Counted from the stretch's first letter, positions 24,164 to 35,326 are shown. The stretch: DNA of 64,000 nucleotides from Actinomycetota bacterium (GCA_009702045.1 WLIV01000002.1:186001-250000); one strand, 5' to 3'. The notes: generated by a model not told the origin, from the sequence alone. Numbers and translations are program-made.

Positions 24164-24931
24164 TCAGGCGTTCGGGCCGACGACCGGCTTGATGCCCCGC
24201 AACTCCTTGCGCAAGGCGAACATTTCCTTGACGATCTTCTTGATCACTGCGCCGGACGCCAGCGTGCTCTCGCCGCGGGTACGGGGGAAGTAGTCCACTC
24301 CGAACTGGATGACGTCGTAGCCGAGCTTCCTGGTGCGGATGATCAACTCGGCGTCGATAAACGACCCTTCGCTCTGCAGTGTGATGTGCTCGAAGATGCG
24401 TCCACGGCACAACTTGAACGCGAAGTTGATGTCGCGCATGCGTACACCGAACAGGCGGCGGATGAGCAGGTTGTAGAAGAACGTGTACACGGCGCGCAGC
24501 GCGCCTTCGCCGGTGCGATCGAGCCGGTAGGCGCTGACGATGTCGGCCTCGTAGAGGCGCATCAGGCGTACGGCTTGGCTGACTTGCGCCATGTCGAAGG
24601 GCAGGTCGGCGTCGCTGTACAAGATGAGATCGCCCGTGGCCGTGGCGAAACCAGTCTTCATCGAGCCGCCGAGCTTGCGGTTCACCGGGTGGTGCACTGC
24701 AACAACATGCGGGTCGGCCGCAGCCAGCGCATCAGCCATCTCGGGCGTACGGTCGGTGCTGGTGTCGTCGACGACGATGAGTTCGTAGTCGAGGATCTCG
24801 CCGCGAGCGAGCAACGATTCACACTCGAGCTTGGCGTAGCCAACGGCTCGCTCGATGTACGCCTCCTCGTTCCACATCGGGAAGAAGATGCTGAGCTTGT
24901 TGAATGGCTCGCCGGTCACGACGGGAGACAC
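24164..24931 (-). CDS. Dolichol/polyprenyl-phosphate mannosyltransferase-like GT2
   Basis: Transfers a sugar, probably mannose, from a nucleotide to a polyprenyl phosphate at the inner face of the membrane. The GT-A core shows FFPMWNEEAYI, VVDDTSTDRTPEM (metal site), LYSDADLPFDM and a soluble DPM1-like C-terminus (RRLFGVRMRDINFAF) without transmembrane helices. GTG at 24931 was chosen since upstream codons run through the divergent promoter (255 residues). A GT39-type membrane enzyme that uses such lipid-linked sugars lies 5 kb away. Confidence 0.82.
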   Translation of the reverse strand: MSPVVTGEPFNKLSIFFPMWNEEAYIERAVGYAKLECESLLARGEILDYELIVVDDTSTDRTPEMADALAAADPHVVAVHHPVNRKLGGSMKTGFATATGDLILYSDADLPFDMAQVSQAVRLMRLYEADIVSAYRLDRTGEGALRAVYTFFYNLLIRRLFGVRMRDINFAFKLCRGRIFEHITLQSEGSFIDAELIIRTRKLGYDVIQFGVDYFPRTRGESTLASGAVIKKIVKEMFALRKELRGIKPVVGPNA

Positions 24932-24960
24932 TAGCGGCCAGGCGCTACTCTCGGCCGTGC

Positions 24961-25410
24961 ATGGAGCCCACTGTCGACCTCGAACCGCAACCTCGCAAGC
25001 GGCCACGCGTCATCGTGCTGCAGCCGGGGCACCTGTTGCCCGGGTGGGGCAATGTGTTCTGGATCGGTTGGCTCCTCATCGGCGGCGGGTTCGGTGCCGT
25101 CTGGTACAGCTCGCGGGTCACCGGCCTCTCCACCTGGTGGCTCGGCCCGCAGACCGAGCCACGTATCTGGTTCCACCCGTTGCCGTTCATCGCCCCGTTC
25201 ACGTTGTCGTTCCTCGCGCTGCGCATCACCCGCCACCTGCCCTGGTACGGCATGGTCGGAGCAGTTGTCGCCGCCGCCATTGCGGCAGGCGACCTGGCCG
25301 ATCAGCCGCGTTACGCCGCCATTGAGTTCGCCCTCGCCGGCGCCGGGCTGGCCATCTCCCTGGCCTCGCTAGCCGGTCTGTTGCGGGCAGACAAGGGCGC
25401 AGCCACCTGA
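24961..25410 (+). CDS. Integral membrane protein, unknown (149 aa)
   Basis: Has a basic N-terminus (1-25) and four hydrophobic segments (about 31-49, 74-89, 97-113 and 121-141). No family is recognised. A TACTCT -10 box (24946-24951) lies 9 bases before the ATG, so the start is supported as leaderless. It ends 20 bases before argG, which has its own -10 box. Confidence 0.65.
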   Translation: MEPTVDLEPQPRKRPRVIVLQPGHLLPGWGNVFWIGWLLIGGGFGAVWYSSRVTGLSTWWLGPQTEPRIWFHPLPFIAPFTLSFLALRITRHLPWYGMVGAVVAAAIAAGDLADQPRYAAIEFALAGAGLAISLASLAGLLRADKGAAT

Positions 25411-25418
25411 GTCGGTAA

Positions 25419-26759
<1,341 letters not shown>

Positions 26760-26771
26760 AGATCGGTCGAC

Positions 26772-27866
26772 TCACAGGCGGGAGATGATCGCCGCCAGCA
26801 GCCCGGCTCGCGGCAGCAGCGTGTCGACCAGCACGTACTCTCGGTCGCTATGCGCGCCTTCGCCCACGGCACCCAATCCGTCGAGCGTGGGGACGCCACG
26901 GGCGGCCGTGAAGTTGCCATCGCTGCCGCCACCAACGCTGACACCACGCACTGGTGCCAGACCAGCAGCAGCCGCCGCAGCGACCGCCACCGGGAACAAC
27001 TCAGCCGACGCAGACGACGGCATCGGCGGACGGTTGAGACCTCCCAGCACCTCGACTCGGGCATCGGCAACCGACACCGTGAGCGCCGCGAACAGCGCCT
27101 CCAGACGTTCCTTCTCACCCGGCTGTTCGACGCGCACGTCGACCAGCACTCGCGCCAATTCAGGGACCACATTTTCAGCCGTACCCGCAGATGCCACGGT
27201 AGGTGTGACGGTGGTGCCCTTGGCCGTGTCGGCGAACGTGATCACCTTCGTGACCAGTTCCGCCGCGGCCACCAACGCGTTGATGCCCTTCTCCGGCTCC
27301 AGACCGGCGTGTGCCGCGCGGCCGTGCACCAACAGTTCGAACGTGCCGGTGCCCTTGCGGGCAGTCTTCAGCGCGCCACCGTCGGCGCTGGGTTCGAGCA
27401 CCAAGACACGGCCGCATGCAAGCGCGCGTTCCTCGATCAGCTCGCGACTGGTTCCGCTGCCCACTTCTTCATCGCTGGTGATCAGGATCTCGATACCGCT
27501 GCGATCGGCGAGCGACGCCACACCGTGCACCGCCTGCACGATGCCGGCTTTCATGTCGAACACGCCCGGGCCCTTCGCGCGTCCGTCCTCGATCGTGAAC
27601 GGGCGCGCTGCGCACGAACCCACCGGGAACACCGTGTCGTGATGTCCGACGACCAGCACTCTCGGCGTCCCGCCACCTGACCAATGCAGGTGCGGGCCAG
27701 CCGGGCTGTCGATGATCCGCGGCGCCGAGCCGAGTCGTTGCTCGATCACACCAGCGAGCACGGCCGCCGATTGCGTGAGCAAGGGCACATCGAGCGACGG
27801 TGACTCGGTGTTCACCAGCAGTTCCAGGTCGGCGAGCATCGCCTGCAGATCGATCACGTCTGCCAT
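26772..27866 (-). CDS. M20-family metallopeptidase (carboxypeptidase/deacylase type)
   Basis: A 364-residue dizinc hydrolase of the ArgE/CPG2 group. Ligands are seen in VVGHHDTVFP (His/Asp), PGVFDMKAG (Asp), ITSDEEVGSG (catalytic Glu pair) and VLEPSADGG. The dimerisation domain contains RAAHAGLEPEKGINAL. It probably removes glutamate or acyl groups from small molecules. The neighbour is argG, tail to tail; an acetylornithine-type role is possible but not shown. Confidence 0.87.
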   Translation of the reverse strand: MADVIDLQAMLADLELLVNTESPSLDVPLLTQSAAVLAGVIEQRLGSAPRIIDSPAGPHLHWSGGGTPRVLVVGHHDTVFPVGSCAARPFTIEDGRAKGPGVFDMKAGIVQAVHGVASLADRSGIEILITSDEEVGSGTSRELIEERALACGRVLVLEPSADGGALKTARKGTGTFELLVHGRAAHAGLEPEKGINALVAAAELVTKVITFADTAKGTTVTPTVASAGTAENVVPELARVLVDVRVEQPGEKERLEALFAALTVSVADARVEVLGGLNRPPMPSSASAELFPVAVAAAAAAGLAPVRGVSVGGGSDGNFTAARGVPTLDGLGAVGEGAHSDREYVLVDTLLPRAGLLAAIISRL

Positions 27867-27896
27867 TCTGGCCCGCGGAAGTGTGAGAATCGACGT

Positions 27897-30137
27897 ATGA
27901 CGTCACGTCGCCTGCCCCTCGTCCTGGTCGCCGCCCTGTCACTGGCTGCTTGCAGCAGCAACGGATCTTCGTCACCCGACACAACAGTGGCGATACCTGT
28001 CAGCACGGATGTCGCCGCCGCCACCTCGTTCACGATCCAGCCGGGTGTGCAACAGATCGCCGTCCTGGGTGCGACCCCTGGTGCCGAAGTGAAGGTCGCA
28101 GCACCCGACGGAAAACTCACGGTCACCAATGTGGTCGACGACCAAGGTTCGACGCTGTTTCGCGAACTGACGCCGGGCGACGGCTGGGTGGTCACATCCG
28201 GCACCGAACATTCGGGCCCTGTCACGGTGACAGGCCCCGATGACGTGCCCTCGCCATCGCTCTACACCGAGCAGCAGACGCTGCTGCCCGCCGGCGGGTT
28301 CGGTTACATCGCCACGCGCGATGGCACCACGCTGAGCGCCAACGTGATCCTTCCTGGACCGGTGGAGAAAGGGCCCTACCCCACCGTCGTCGAGTACAGC
28401 GGTTACCAGCCCAGCGACCCCGACAGTGCCGCTACCGCAGCGATCTACACCTCGCAGGGCTTCGCCTACGTCGGTGTCAACATGCGCGGCACCGGATGCA
28501 GCGGAGGCTCGTACCGCTTCTTCGAGACCGTACAGTCGGTCGACGGCTACGACGTGATCGAAGCCGTCGCTGCGCAACCGTGGGTAATGGGCCATCAGGT
28601 CGGCATGGTTGGCATCAGCTATCCGGGTATCAGCCAACTCTTCGTTGCCGCCACGCAACCACCAAGCCTGAACAGCATCACCCCGTTGTCCGTCATCGAC
28701 GACAGCTACCGCAGCACGCTGTACCCGGGCGGCATTCTCAACACCGGCTTCGCCGTCAACTGGACGCAACAGCGTGTGGATGAATCCAAGCCGTACGGCC
28801 AGAAGTGGACCAAGGGACGCGCCGACGGCGGCGATACCCGCTGCGCCGACAATCAGTCGTTGCGTCTACAGAACCCCGACCTCGTGCAGGAAATTCAGGA
28901 CAACCCGTACTACGCCAATCCGCTGGCTGATTCGCTGGCACCGGTGACGTTCGTGAACAAGATCAAGGTGCCGGTGTTCCTCGCTGGCGCCTGGCAGGAC
29001 GAGCAGACCGGTGGACACTTCCCGGCGATGATCCCGGCTTTCACCGGATCGCCACACGTCTATGTCACCTTGACCAACGGTCTGCACACCGAAGCGCTCA
29101 GCCCGCCCATCGCCGGGCGGTACTTTGAGTTCTTGCAGTTGTATGTCGCGAAGAAGGTTCCCGACCTCACGGCTGGCAACACGATCGCTCCGATCCTCGG
29201 CAACGCAATCTGGGGCGTCGGCACCTTCGAGCCGTTCACCAACCGCTTCGCCGGCACCACCTACGCACAGGCGCTGTCCGCGTTCGAGAGCGAACCTCCG
29301 GTCCGCGTGTTGTTCGAACAAGGCGGCAACGCGAACTTCACCGCCGGCACACCCGAGCCGAACTTCACCGCCGAGTTCAGCGCGTGGCCGATCCCCGAAG
29401 CCGAAGCGCGGGGGTGGAACCTCGATGGCTGCGGCTGTCTCGTAGCGGACGGCTCACCGCTCAGCACACCCGGTGAGAGCAGTTACGTCGCCGACCCGAA
29501 GGCGCTTCCCGCCACGTTCTACACCGGCAACGGCAACGGTGTGTGGCGCGCTGATGTGAAGTACGACTGGCAGCCACTGCCCAATGGCAAGGGTCTCGGG
29601 TTCATCACCGCGGCGCTCACCACCGACACCGTGGTCATCGGGCCTGGCTCGGTCGACCTGTGGGTGAAGGCCTCGCTACACGACACCGACCTGGAGGTCA
29701 CGGTCAGCGAAGTGCGCCCCGATGGTACGGAGATCTACGTGCAGAGCGGGTGGCTGCGAGCCACCCAGCGCAAGCTCGACGACGCTGCCAGTACCGAGCT
29801 ACGACCCGTCCAGACGCACACCGAAGCCGACGCCGCCGATCTCCCTGCGGGAGAGTTCGTTCCCGTGCGTGTCGAGTTGTTCCCGTTCGCGCATCCGTTC
29901 CGCAAGGGCAGTCGCATCCGGCTGACAATCCACGCTCCCGGCAACAACCGCGCCATCTGGGAGTTCCGCACGATCTCCGCTGGCGAGACCGTCACCATTG
30001 CCCACGACGCCGCTCACCCGTCGCGACTCGTCCTGTCGGTCGTGCCGGTCACCATCGCTGCACCCGCACCGCCCGCGTGTGGCGCACTACGTGGTCAGCC
30101 GTGCCGCACGTACACGCCCGCCAGCAATGGCGGCTGA
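27897..30137 (+). CDS. CocE/NonD (S15-type) serine hydrolase lipoprotein
   Basis: Secreted alpha/beta hydrolase of the X-Pro dipeptidyl-peptidase/cocaine-esterase group. The signal peptide ends with lipobox-type LAAC (Cys19), so it is probably anchored outside the membrane. The nucleophile is Ser241 in GISYPGISQ; the oxyanion area is EYSGYQPSD and the C-terminal third is the jelly-roll domain (from about 560). Length (746) exceeds CocE because of an N-terminal beta domain (30-115). A GAGAAT box lies 6 bases before the ATG. Peptide or ester substrate unknown. Confidence 0.88.
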   Translation: MTSRRLPLVLVAALSLAACSSNGSSSPDTTVAIPVSTDVAAATSFTIQPGVQQIAVLGATPGAEVKVAAPDGKLTVTNVVDDQGSTLFRELTPGDGWVVTSGTEHSGPVTVTGPDDVPSPSLYTEQQTLLPAGGFGYIATRDGTTLSANVILPGPVEKGPYPTVVEYSGYQPSDPDSAATAAIYTSQGFAYVGVNMRGTGCSGGSYRFFETVQSVDGYDVIEAVAAQPWVMGHQVGMVGISYPGISQLFVAATQPPSLNSITPLSVIDDSYRSTLYPGGILNTGFAVNWTQQRVDESKPYGQKWTKGRADGGDTRCADNQSLRLQNPDLVQEIQDNPYYANPLADSLAPVTFVNKIKVPVFLAGAWQDEQTGGHFPAMIPAFTGSPHVYVTLTNGLHTEALSPPIAGRYFEFLQLYVAKKVPDLTAGNTIAPILGNAIWGVGTFEPFTNRFAGTTYAQALSAFESEPPVRVLFEQGGNANFTAGTPEPNFTAEFSAWPIPEAEARGWNLDGCGCLVADGSPLSTPGESSYVADPKALPATFYTGNGNGVWRADVKYDWQPLPNGKGLGFITAALTTDTVVIGPGSVDLWVKASLHDTDLEVTVSEVRPDGTEIYVQSGWLRATQRKLDDAASTELRPVQTHTEADAADLPAGEFVPVRVELFPFAHPFRKGSRIRLTIHAPGNNRAIWEFRTISAGETVTIAHDAAHPSRLVLSVVPVTIAAPAPPACGALRGQPCRTYTPASNGG

Positions 30138-30201
30138 CGCTCACAGCAACCTCTCAGCAAAGCCAGAGCCTGCTCCCAGGGGCACTGCCGATGCTGACAC
30201 C

Positions 30202-32184
30202 ATGACCACGCTGGAAGCACCGCCGCTCGAACCTGAGATCCAATCAGGAGATCCGCGCTGGGTACGCCCCTCCGTGGCGGCACTGCTGATCGCTACTGGC
30301 GCGCTGTATCTCTGGGGCCTCGGCTCGCAGGGGTGGGCCAACGACTTCTACTCGGCAGCGGTGCAGGCTGGTACGAAGAGTTGGAAGGCGTTCTTCTTCG
30401 GCTCCAGCGACTCGGCCAACTTCATCACCGTCGACAAACCGCCTGCATCGCTGTGGGTAATGGAACTCTCCGCCCGCGTGTTCGGTGTGAACTCGTGGAG
30501 CATCCTGGTGCCCCAGGCGCTCGAAGGTGTCGCTGCCGTCGGGTTGCTCTATCTCACGATCAAGCGCTGGTTCGGGGCCACCGCTGGCCTGATCGCCGGC
30601 GCTGCAATGGCGCTCACCCCGGTGGGCGTGCTGATGTTCCGTTACAACAACCCCGACGCGCTGGTCGTGTTGCTGATGGTTGCCGCGGCCTACGCCGTCA
30701 CCCGCGCAATTGAGGACGGCGCGACGAAATGGCTGGTGTGGGCCGGTGTGTTCCTCGGTTTCGGCTTCCTCACCAAGATGCTGCAGGCCCTGATCGTGCT
30801 GCCGGTGTTCGCACTCGCCTACCTCGTCGTCGGCCCACCGAAGTTGGGCAAGCGCGTCTGGCAGCTACTCGTCGGTGGCGGCGCGCTACTCGTGGCCATG
30901 GGCTGGTGGATCGCGATCGTCGAACTGTGGCCCAAGAGCAGCCGCCCCTACATCGGTGGCTCCACCGACAACAGCGTGCTCGACCTCGTGTTCGGCTACA
31001 ACGGTTTCGGTCGCCTCACTGGCAACGAGACCGGCAGCGTGGTCGGCGGCGGCGGGCCGGGTCAGTCCGGCGCATGGGGTCCCACCGGCTGGACGCGAAT
31101 GTTCAACTCGTCGTGGGGCGGGCAGTCCTCGTGGCTGATCCCCGCCGCGCTGCTGTTCGCCGTCGTCGGCCTGGCGCTCGCCGGACGTGCGGGACGGCTG
31201 GATCGAATGCGTGCCGCGATCATCATCTGGGGCGGCTGGCTGGTCGTCACCGGCGCTGTATTCAGCCTGGGTGAAGGCATCATCCACGAGTACTACTCCG
31301 TAGCCCTCGCCCCGGCGATCGGGGCCCTCATAGGTATCGGCGTAACGATGATGTGGACCCTGCGCCGCCTGCGGTGGGCGCGAGCGATCATGGCCAGCGC
31401 CGTGGTGCTGTCGGCATGGTGGGCATACGTGCTACTCAACCGCACACCGGACTGGAACCCCTGGATCCGCGTCCTGCTCATGGCTGCGACGGGTATGGCG
31501 ATCGTCGGACTCGCACTTGGTGATCAGGCGACGACGTGGGCGATGGGTGCGGCGGCGGTCGTCGGCCTCATCGGCCCAGCGGCCTACAGCATCGAGACCG
31601 TGGTCAACACCGGCAGCCGCGGCGGAGCGATCCCCACCGCCGGCCCGATGGTGCCCGGCGCGCGCTTCGGGCCGGGCGGTCGCCCCGGCGGATTCCCCGG
31701 CTTGCCCGGATTCCCCGGCTTGCCGCCCGGCGGGCTGCCCGCCGGCTTGCCCGCCGGCTTGCCCGGCGGCTTGCCCGGCGGCTTGCTGAACGGTGGCACC
31801 CCCAGCGCTGAGGTCGTGCAGTTCCTGAAGGACGGCACGGTGGGCTACACGTACGCATTGGCCGCCATCGGCGCCAACCGCGCCGCCGGCTACCAGTTGG
31901 CCACCGGCAACCCGGTGATGGCGATCGGTGGCTTCAACGGAACCGACCAGTGGCCGACGCTTGAGGTGTTCCAGCAGATGGTCGCCGACGGCACGATCCA
32001 CTACTTCGTCGCGAGCGGCGGGATGGGGGGCGCGATGGGCGGTCCCGGCGGCGGTGGCGCGATGGGTGGACCTGGTGGCGCCAACAACACCTCCAGCACG
32101 TCGGGTCAGATCAGCAGTTGGGTGACCGCGACGTTCCAGACCGTCACCGTCGGCAGTGAGACGTTCTACGACCTCACGAAATAG
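30202..32184 (+). CDS. GT39-type (ArnT/PMT-like) membrane glycosyltransferase with collagen-like loop
   Basis: A 660-residue polytopic protein with at least ten hydrophobic helices. The first extracytoplasmic loop has the WANDFYSAAVQAG...FFFGSSDSANFITVDKPP region with the acidic residue and Lys-Pro pair typical of PMT/ArnT-like enzymes that use polyprenyl-phosphate sugars. A Gly/Pro/Leu collagen-like stretch lies in the late extracellular part, before a C-terminal soluble domain rich in Gly and Thr. The second ATG was used; an ATG 25 codons upstream overlaps the previous gene and cannot be excluded. The lipid-linked sugar may come from the DPM1-like enzyme upstream. Confidence 0.85.
   Translation: MTTLEAPPLEPEIQSGDPRWVRPSVAALLIATGALYLWGLGSQGWANDFYSAAVQAGTKSWKAFFFGSSDSANFITVDKPPASLWVMELSARVFGVNSWSILVPQALEGVAAVGLLYLTIKRWFGATAGLIAGAAMALTPVGVLMFRYNNPDALVVLLMVAAAYAVTRAIEDGATKWLVWAGVFLGFGFLTKMLQALIVLPVFALAYLVVGPPKLGKRVWQLLVGGGALLVAMGWWIAIVELWPKSSRPYIGGSTDNSVLDLVFGYNGFGRLTGNETGSVVGGGGPGQSGAWGPTGWTRMFNSSWGGQSSWLIPAALLFAVVGLALAGRAGRLDRMRAAIIIWGGWLVVTGAVFSLGEGIIHEYYSVALAPAIGALIGIGVTMMWTLRRLRWARAIMASAVVLSAWWAYVLLNRTPDWNPWIRVLLMAATGMAIVGLALGDQATTWAMGAAAVVGLIGPAAYSIETVVNTGSRGGAIPTAGPMVPGARFGPGGRPGGFPGLPGFPGLPPGGLPAGLPAGLPGGLPGGLLNGGTPSAEVVQFLKDGTVGYTYALAAIGANRAAGYQLATGNPVMAIGGFNGTDQWPTLEVFQQMVADGTIHYFVASGGMGGAMGGPGGGGAMGGPGGANNTSSTSGQISSWVTATFQTVTVGSETFYDLTK
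31687..31797 (+). repeat. 12-bp coding repeats, collagen-like tract
   Basis: Repeating GGCTTGCCC-type units encode Gly-Leu-Pro triplets (GGFPGLPGFPGLPPGGLPA and on) inside the GT39 protein. The tract should vary in copy number between relatives. It may form a flexible surface linker. Confidence 0.8.
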
Positions 32185-32294
32185 GTCGCCTGATCCCCCC
32201 ATCCCCCATTCGTGTCACACGCCGACCACGGGGCTTCGTGTCCGGTGTGTGGCCGGGGCGAGGGCAGGGGCGATTGGCGTGCTCCAATAGGGGT

Positions 32295-33116
32295 ATGAAC
32301 CGTCGTGACGAACTGGCCGCATTCCTGCGGGCTCGTCGTGAAGCACTCCGACCCGAGGACGTCGGTCTCCCACCTGGTCGCGGCCGACGCACACCCGGCC
32401 TTCGGCGCGAGGAGATCGCCCTCCTCGCCGGCGTCTCGGTCACCTGGTACACGTGGTTGGAACAGGGGCGCCCGATCAACGCCTCGGCGGACGTGCTGGA
32501 GGCGCTGGCCCGTAGCCTGCGCCTTGACGAGGCCGGACGGCAGCATCTGTTCGCGCTGACCGCCCGCGGGAGCAGCGAGAGTGGACCCGACGTCGACGAG
32601 GCACCCGACGCGCTGGTCCGGCTGATCGCCTCGATGAACCCGGCACCCGCCTACGTGCTGGGACCTCGGTGGGAGTTCCTCGCGTGGAACGAGGCCCAGG
32701 CCCGTCTGTATCCAATGATCGAGCGACTGAACGGCGACGACCGCAACCTGCTGTGGGTCGTGTTCGCCGAGCCGACGGCGCGCGAGTTGATCGGCGACTG
32801 GCCCGATCAGGCGCGACGGATCATGGCCGAGTTCCGCGCCGGCACCGCGGGGTTGCGCACCGACCCTCGGGTGGTGGCGCTCATTGAGCGGTTGCACACC
32901 ACCAGCCCCGAGTTTGCCGAGTGGTGGGCGCAACAGGACGTCGCTCAGTTCCAAACACGTGTGCGCCGCTACCACCACGAGCGCGCCGGCGAGCTGGCCT
33001 TCGAATACCAGCAGCTCACACCGAGCGAGTGGCCCGGGCTGAAGGTGGTGTGCCAGCTCCCCCTGCCCGGCGACGACAGCGCTGAACGACTGGCCGCCTG
33101 GCGTTCGATCGCCTAA
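32295..33116 (+). CDS. XRE-family regulator with MmyB-like ligand domain
   Basis: A 273-residue DNA-binding protein. Helix-turn-helix near residues 34-56 (RREEIALLAGVSVTWYTWLEQGR), followed by a C-terminal domain beginning NPAPAYVLGPRWEFLAWNEAQ, the signature of the MmyB-like family found beside many actinobacterial oxidoreductases. The ligand is probably a small hydrophobic molecule. The ATG follows a CAATAG-like box; upstream bases to the GT39 stop hold no gene. Its target genes are not obvious; there is no divergent partner. Confidence 0.88.
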   Translation: MNRRDELAAFLRARREALRPEDVGLPPGRGRRTPGLRREEIALLAGVSVTWYTWLEQGRPINASADVLEALARSLRLDEAGRQHLFALTARGSSESGPDVDEAPDALVRLIASMNPAPAYVLGPRWEFLAWNEAQARLYPMIERLNGDDRNLLWVVFAEPTARELIGDWPDQARRIMAEFRAGTAGLRTDPRVVALIERLHTTSPEFAEWWAQQDVAQFQTRVRRYHHERAGELAFEYQQLTPSEWPGLKVVCQLPLPGDDSAERLAAWRSIA

Positions 33117-33178
33117 ACGGCGGTTCGCCCCAGATCGCGAATGGGGCGGTTCCCAGGAACCGCTGTCCGGGGCGCGGC

Positions 33179-33523
33179 TCAGGACGCGCAGACGCAGAAC
33201 TCGTTGCCCTCCGGGTCGCGCATCGTGATCCAGAAGATGCCGAACTCGTCGACCCGTTCGCCACGATGTGCACCAAGCGCCACGAGGCGTGCGGCCTCGC
33301 CTTCCTGGTCGGACACGTGCACGTCGAGGTGCAGGCGGTTCTTCGCCGACTTCGACTCGGGCACCTGTTGCAGCAACAGCTTCGGACCCTTCCCGGACGG
33401 GTCGGTGAGCATCCGATAGTGGCCGACGCCGCCAGTGTGTTCGTAGCCGAGCGCACCGCACCAGAAGGCGGTCTGCACATCGGGATCGGCAACATCGAGA
33501 GTGAGCACGAGGTAGTCGGCCAT
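33179..33523 (-). CDS. VOC-family (glyoxalase-like) protein
   Basis: A single-domain 114-residue vicinal-oxygen-chelate protein, lacking one of the usual two modules, so it would dimerise. The N-terminal strand LVLTLDVADPD, LHLDVHVSD (His metal ligand) and the C-terminal MRDPEGNEFCV (Glu ligand) are typical. The start is 25 bases from divergent prfC. Longer frames overlap prfC and were rejected. It could bind a toxin or metabolise a small carbonyl compound. Confidence 0.82.
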   Translation of the reverse strand: MADYLVLTLDVADPDVQTAFWCGALGYEHTGGVGHYRMLTDPSGKGPKLLLQQVPESKSAKNRLHLDVHVSDQEGEAARLVALGAHRGERVDEFGIFWITMRDPEGNEFCVCAS

Positions 33524-33548
33524 GAGCAAACGGTAGCCTCGAAACCCC

Positions 33549-35159
33549 ATGAGCGCGGACGTGATTGCCGAGAGCCAGCAGCGACGTACGTTCGCGATCA
33601 TCAGCCACCCCGACGCGGGTAAGACCACCCTCACTGAGAAGTTCCTGCTGTATTCCGGTGCCGTGCAGGTGGCCGGAGCGGTGCACGCGCGTGAAGGCCG
33701 GCGCAGCGCGCGCAGCGACTGGATGGAACTCGAGCAACAGCGCGGTATCTCCATCAGCAGCACCGTCATGCAGTTCCCGTACGGGGATTACATCATGAAC
33801 CTGCTCGACACCCCGGGTCACCGCGACTTCAGTGAGGACACGTACCGCGTACTGTCCGCGGTCGACGCCGTGGTGATGGTGCTCGACGCGGCGAAAGGTA
33901 TCGAGAGCCAGACGCTCAAGTTGTTCCAGGTGTGCCGCTCGCGCAACCTGCCCGTCATCACCTTCCTGAACAAGTACGACCGCCCGGGCCGCGACCCGCT
34001 GGAGCTGCTCGACGAGATCGAGCAGCAGATCAAACTCCGCCCCACCCCGGTCACCTGGCCGGTGGGCAGCGGCGAAGAGTTCCAGGGTCTGGTCGACCGC
34101 CGCAACGGCCGCTACACCCGCTTCACCCGTACCGCCCGCGGGGCGTCCGCCGCGCTGGAAGAAGAGTCGGATCTGCAGGCCGCTGCTGCCGCGGCTGGCC
34201 CCGGCGAGGCGCGTGTATGGAAGACCGCGCTCGACGAGATCGGCCTGCTGGAAGCCGTCGGCGCCGATCTCGACCTCGAGTCGTTCCTGGCCGGTGAATC
34301 CACACCGCTGTTCGTCGGTTCGGCGCTCACCAACTTCGGTGTGCGCACCCTGCTCGACGCTGTGGTCGGCCTCGCTCCCCCGCCAGCACCGCGCATCGAC
34401 AAGGCTGGCGAGCCGCACTCCCTTCAGGCGCCGTTCAGCGCGTTCGTGTTCAAGGTGCAGGCCAACATGGACCCATCGCACCGCGACCGCATCGCGTTCG
34501 CCCGAATCTGCTCGGGTCATTTCGAACGCGGGATGTCGGTCACGAACTCGCGCACTGGCCGCGACATGACCACCAAGTACGCCACCACCGCCTTCGGCCC
34601 CGACCGCGAGACCGTCGAGGACGCCTACCCCGGTGATGTGGTCGGCCTGGTGAACGCAACCGGTGTGCTGCTCGGCGACACGCTGTTCGCAGCCGACGCC
34701 AGTGGCCAACCGGTCGAGTTCCCACCCATTCCACGCTTCGCCCCCGAGGTGTTCGCCCGCGCTCGGCCGCTGGACAACGCCAAGTTCAAGCAGTTCCGCA
34801 AGGGGCTCGAACAGCTCGATGAAGAGGGCGTGGTTCAGGTGCTGCGCGACCCCGACATGGGCGATGTGGAGAACGTGCTGGCCGCCGTTGGCGCGCTGCA
34901 GTTCGAGGTGTTCGCCTATCGCTTGGGCAGCGAGTTCGGTGCGCCCACTGAAATCGTGTCGGCTCCGTACCAGGCCATCCGCCTCACCGACAAGCAGTCG
35001 GCCGAACGTCTGCGCCAGATCGGCGGCATCCGCATCCTGGTGCGCGGCGACGGCGCGCTGTGTGCGCTGTTCGAGAACAAGTACCGCCTGCAGCGACTGA
35101 TGAGCGACGAGCCCGAGCTGACCCTCGAGCCGATCATCGCCGACGCCAGCACGCTCTAA
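33549..35159 (+). CDS. prfC: Peptide chain release factor 3
   Basis: GTPase that recycles class I release factors after termination. It has 536 residues with G1 SHPDAGKTT (19-27), G3 DTPGH, G4 NKYD, and the RF3-specific EQQRGISISSTVMQF segment and C-terminal QFEVFAYRL. A TAGCCT box lies 9 bases before the ATG. The gene is free-standing between a VOC gene and a DUF4202 gene. Confidence 0.93.
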   Translation: MSADVIAESQQRRTFAIISHPDAGKTTLTEKFLLYSGAVQVAGAVHAREGRRSARSDWMELEQQRGISISSTVMQFPYGDYIMNLLDTPGHRDFSEDTYRVLSAVDAVVMVLDAAKGIESQTLKLFQVCRSRNLPVITFLNKYDRPGRDPLELLDEIEQQIKLRPTPVTWPVGSGEEFQGLVDRRNGRYTRFTRTARGASAALEEESDLQAAAAAAGPGEARVWKTALDEIGLLEAVGADLDLESFLAGESTPLFVGSALTNFGVRTLLDAVVGLAPPPAPRIDKAGEPHSLQAPFSAFVFKVQANMDPSHRDRIAFARICSGHFERGMSVTNSRTGRDMTTKYATTAFGPDRETVEDAYPGDVVGLVNATGVLLGDTLFAADASGQPVEFPPIPRFAPEVFARARPLDNAKFKQFRKGLEQLDEEGVVQVLRDPDMGDVENVLAAVGALQFEVFAYRLGSEFGAPTEIVSAPYQAIRLTDKQSAERLRQIGGIRILVRGDGALCALFENKYRLQRLMSDEPELTLEPIIADASTL

Positions 35160-35162
35160 GCC

Positions 35163-35202
35163 GCCCCCGCCAGACCCACCGCCCGCCCCCGCCAGACCCA
35201 CC
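35163..35202. repeat. Direct repeat after prfC
   Basis: GCCCCCGCCAGACCCACC occurs twice (35163-35180 and 35185-35202). It sits in the 167-bp intergenic stretch between prfC and DUF4202 genes, which otherwise holds nothing I can identify. Confidence 0.6.
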
Positions 35203-35326
35203 AGGTTGGGCGCGATTGGTGCCACTGCTGACCGGCTCAGCCCCCACGGGCGTGGAAACTACGCTGACCGGCATGGTTTCGCGCCCACTGAGGGTGGCAC
35301 TGGGGATGCGCCGACGCCACCACGCC

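Noticed and set aside
32166-35225. A 1019-codon open frame on the minus strand
   Set aside because: It lies opposite prfC and the XRE/VOC genes, which have clear motifs. Its composition (Val/Gly/Ala/Arg rich) is that of an antisense frame in GC-rich DNA.
35160-35326. Small gene between prfC and DUF4202
   Set aside because: Short frames here are low-complexity with no ribosome site; only a direct repeat is visible.
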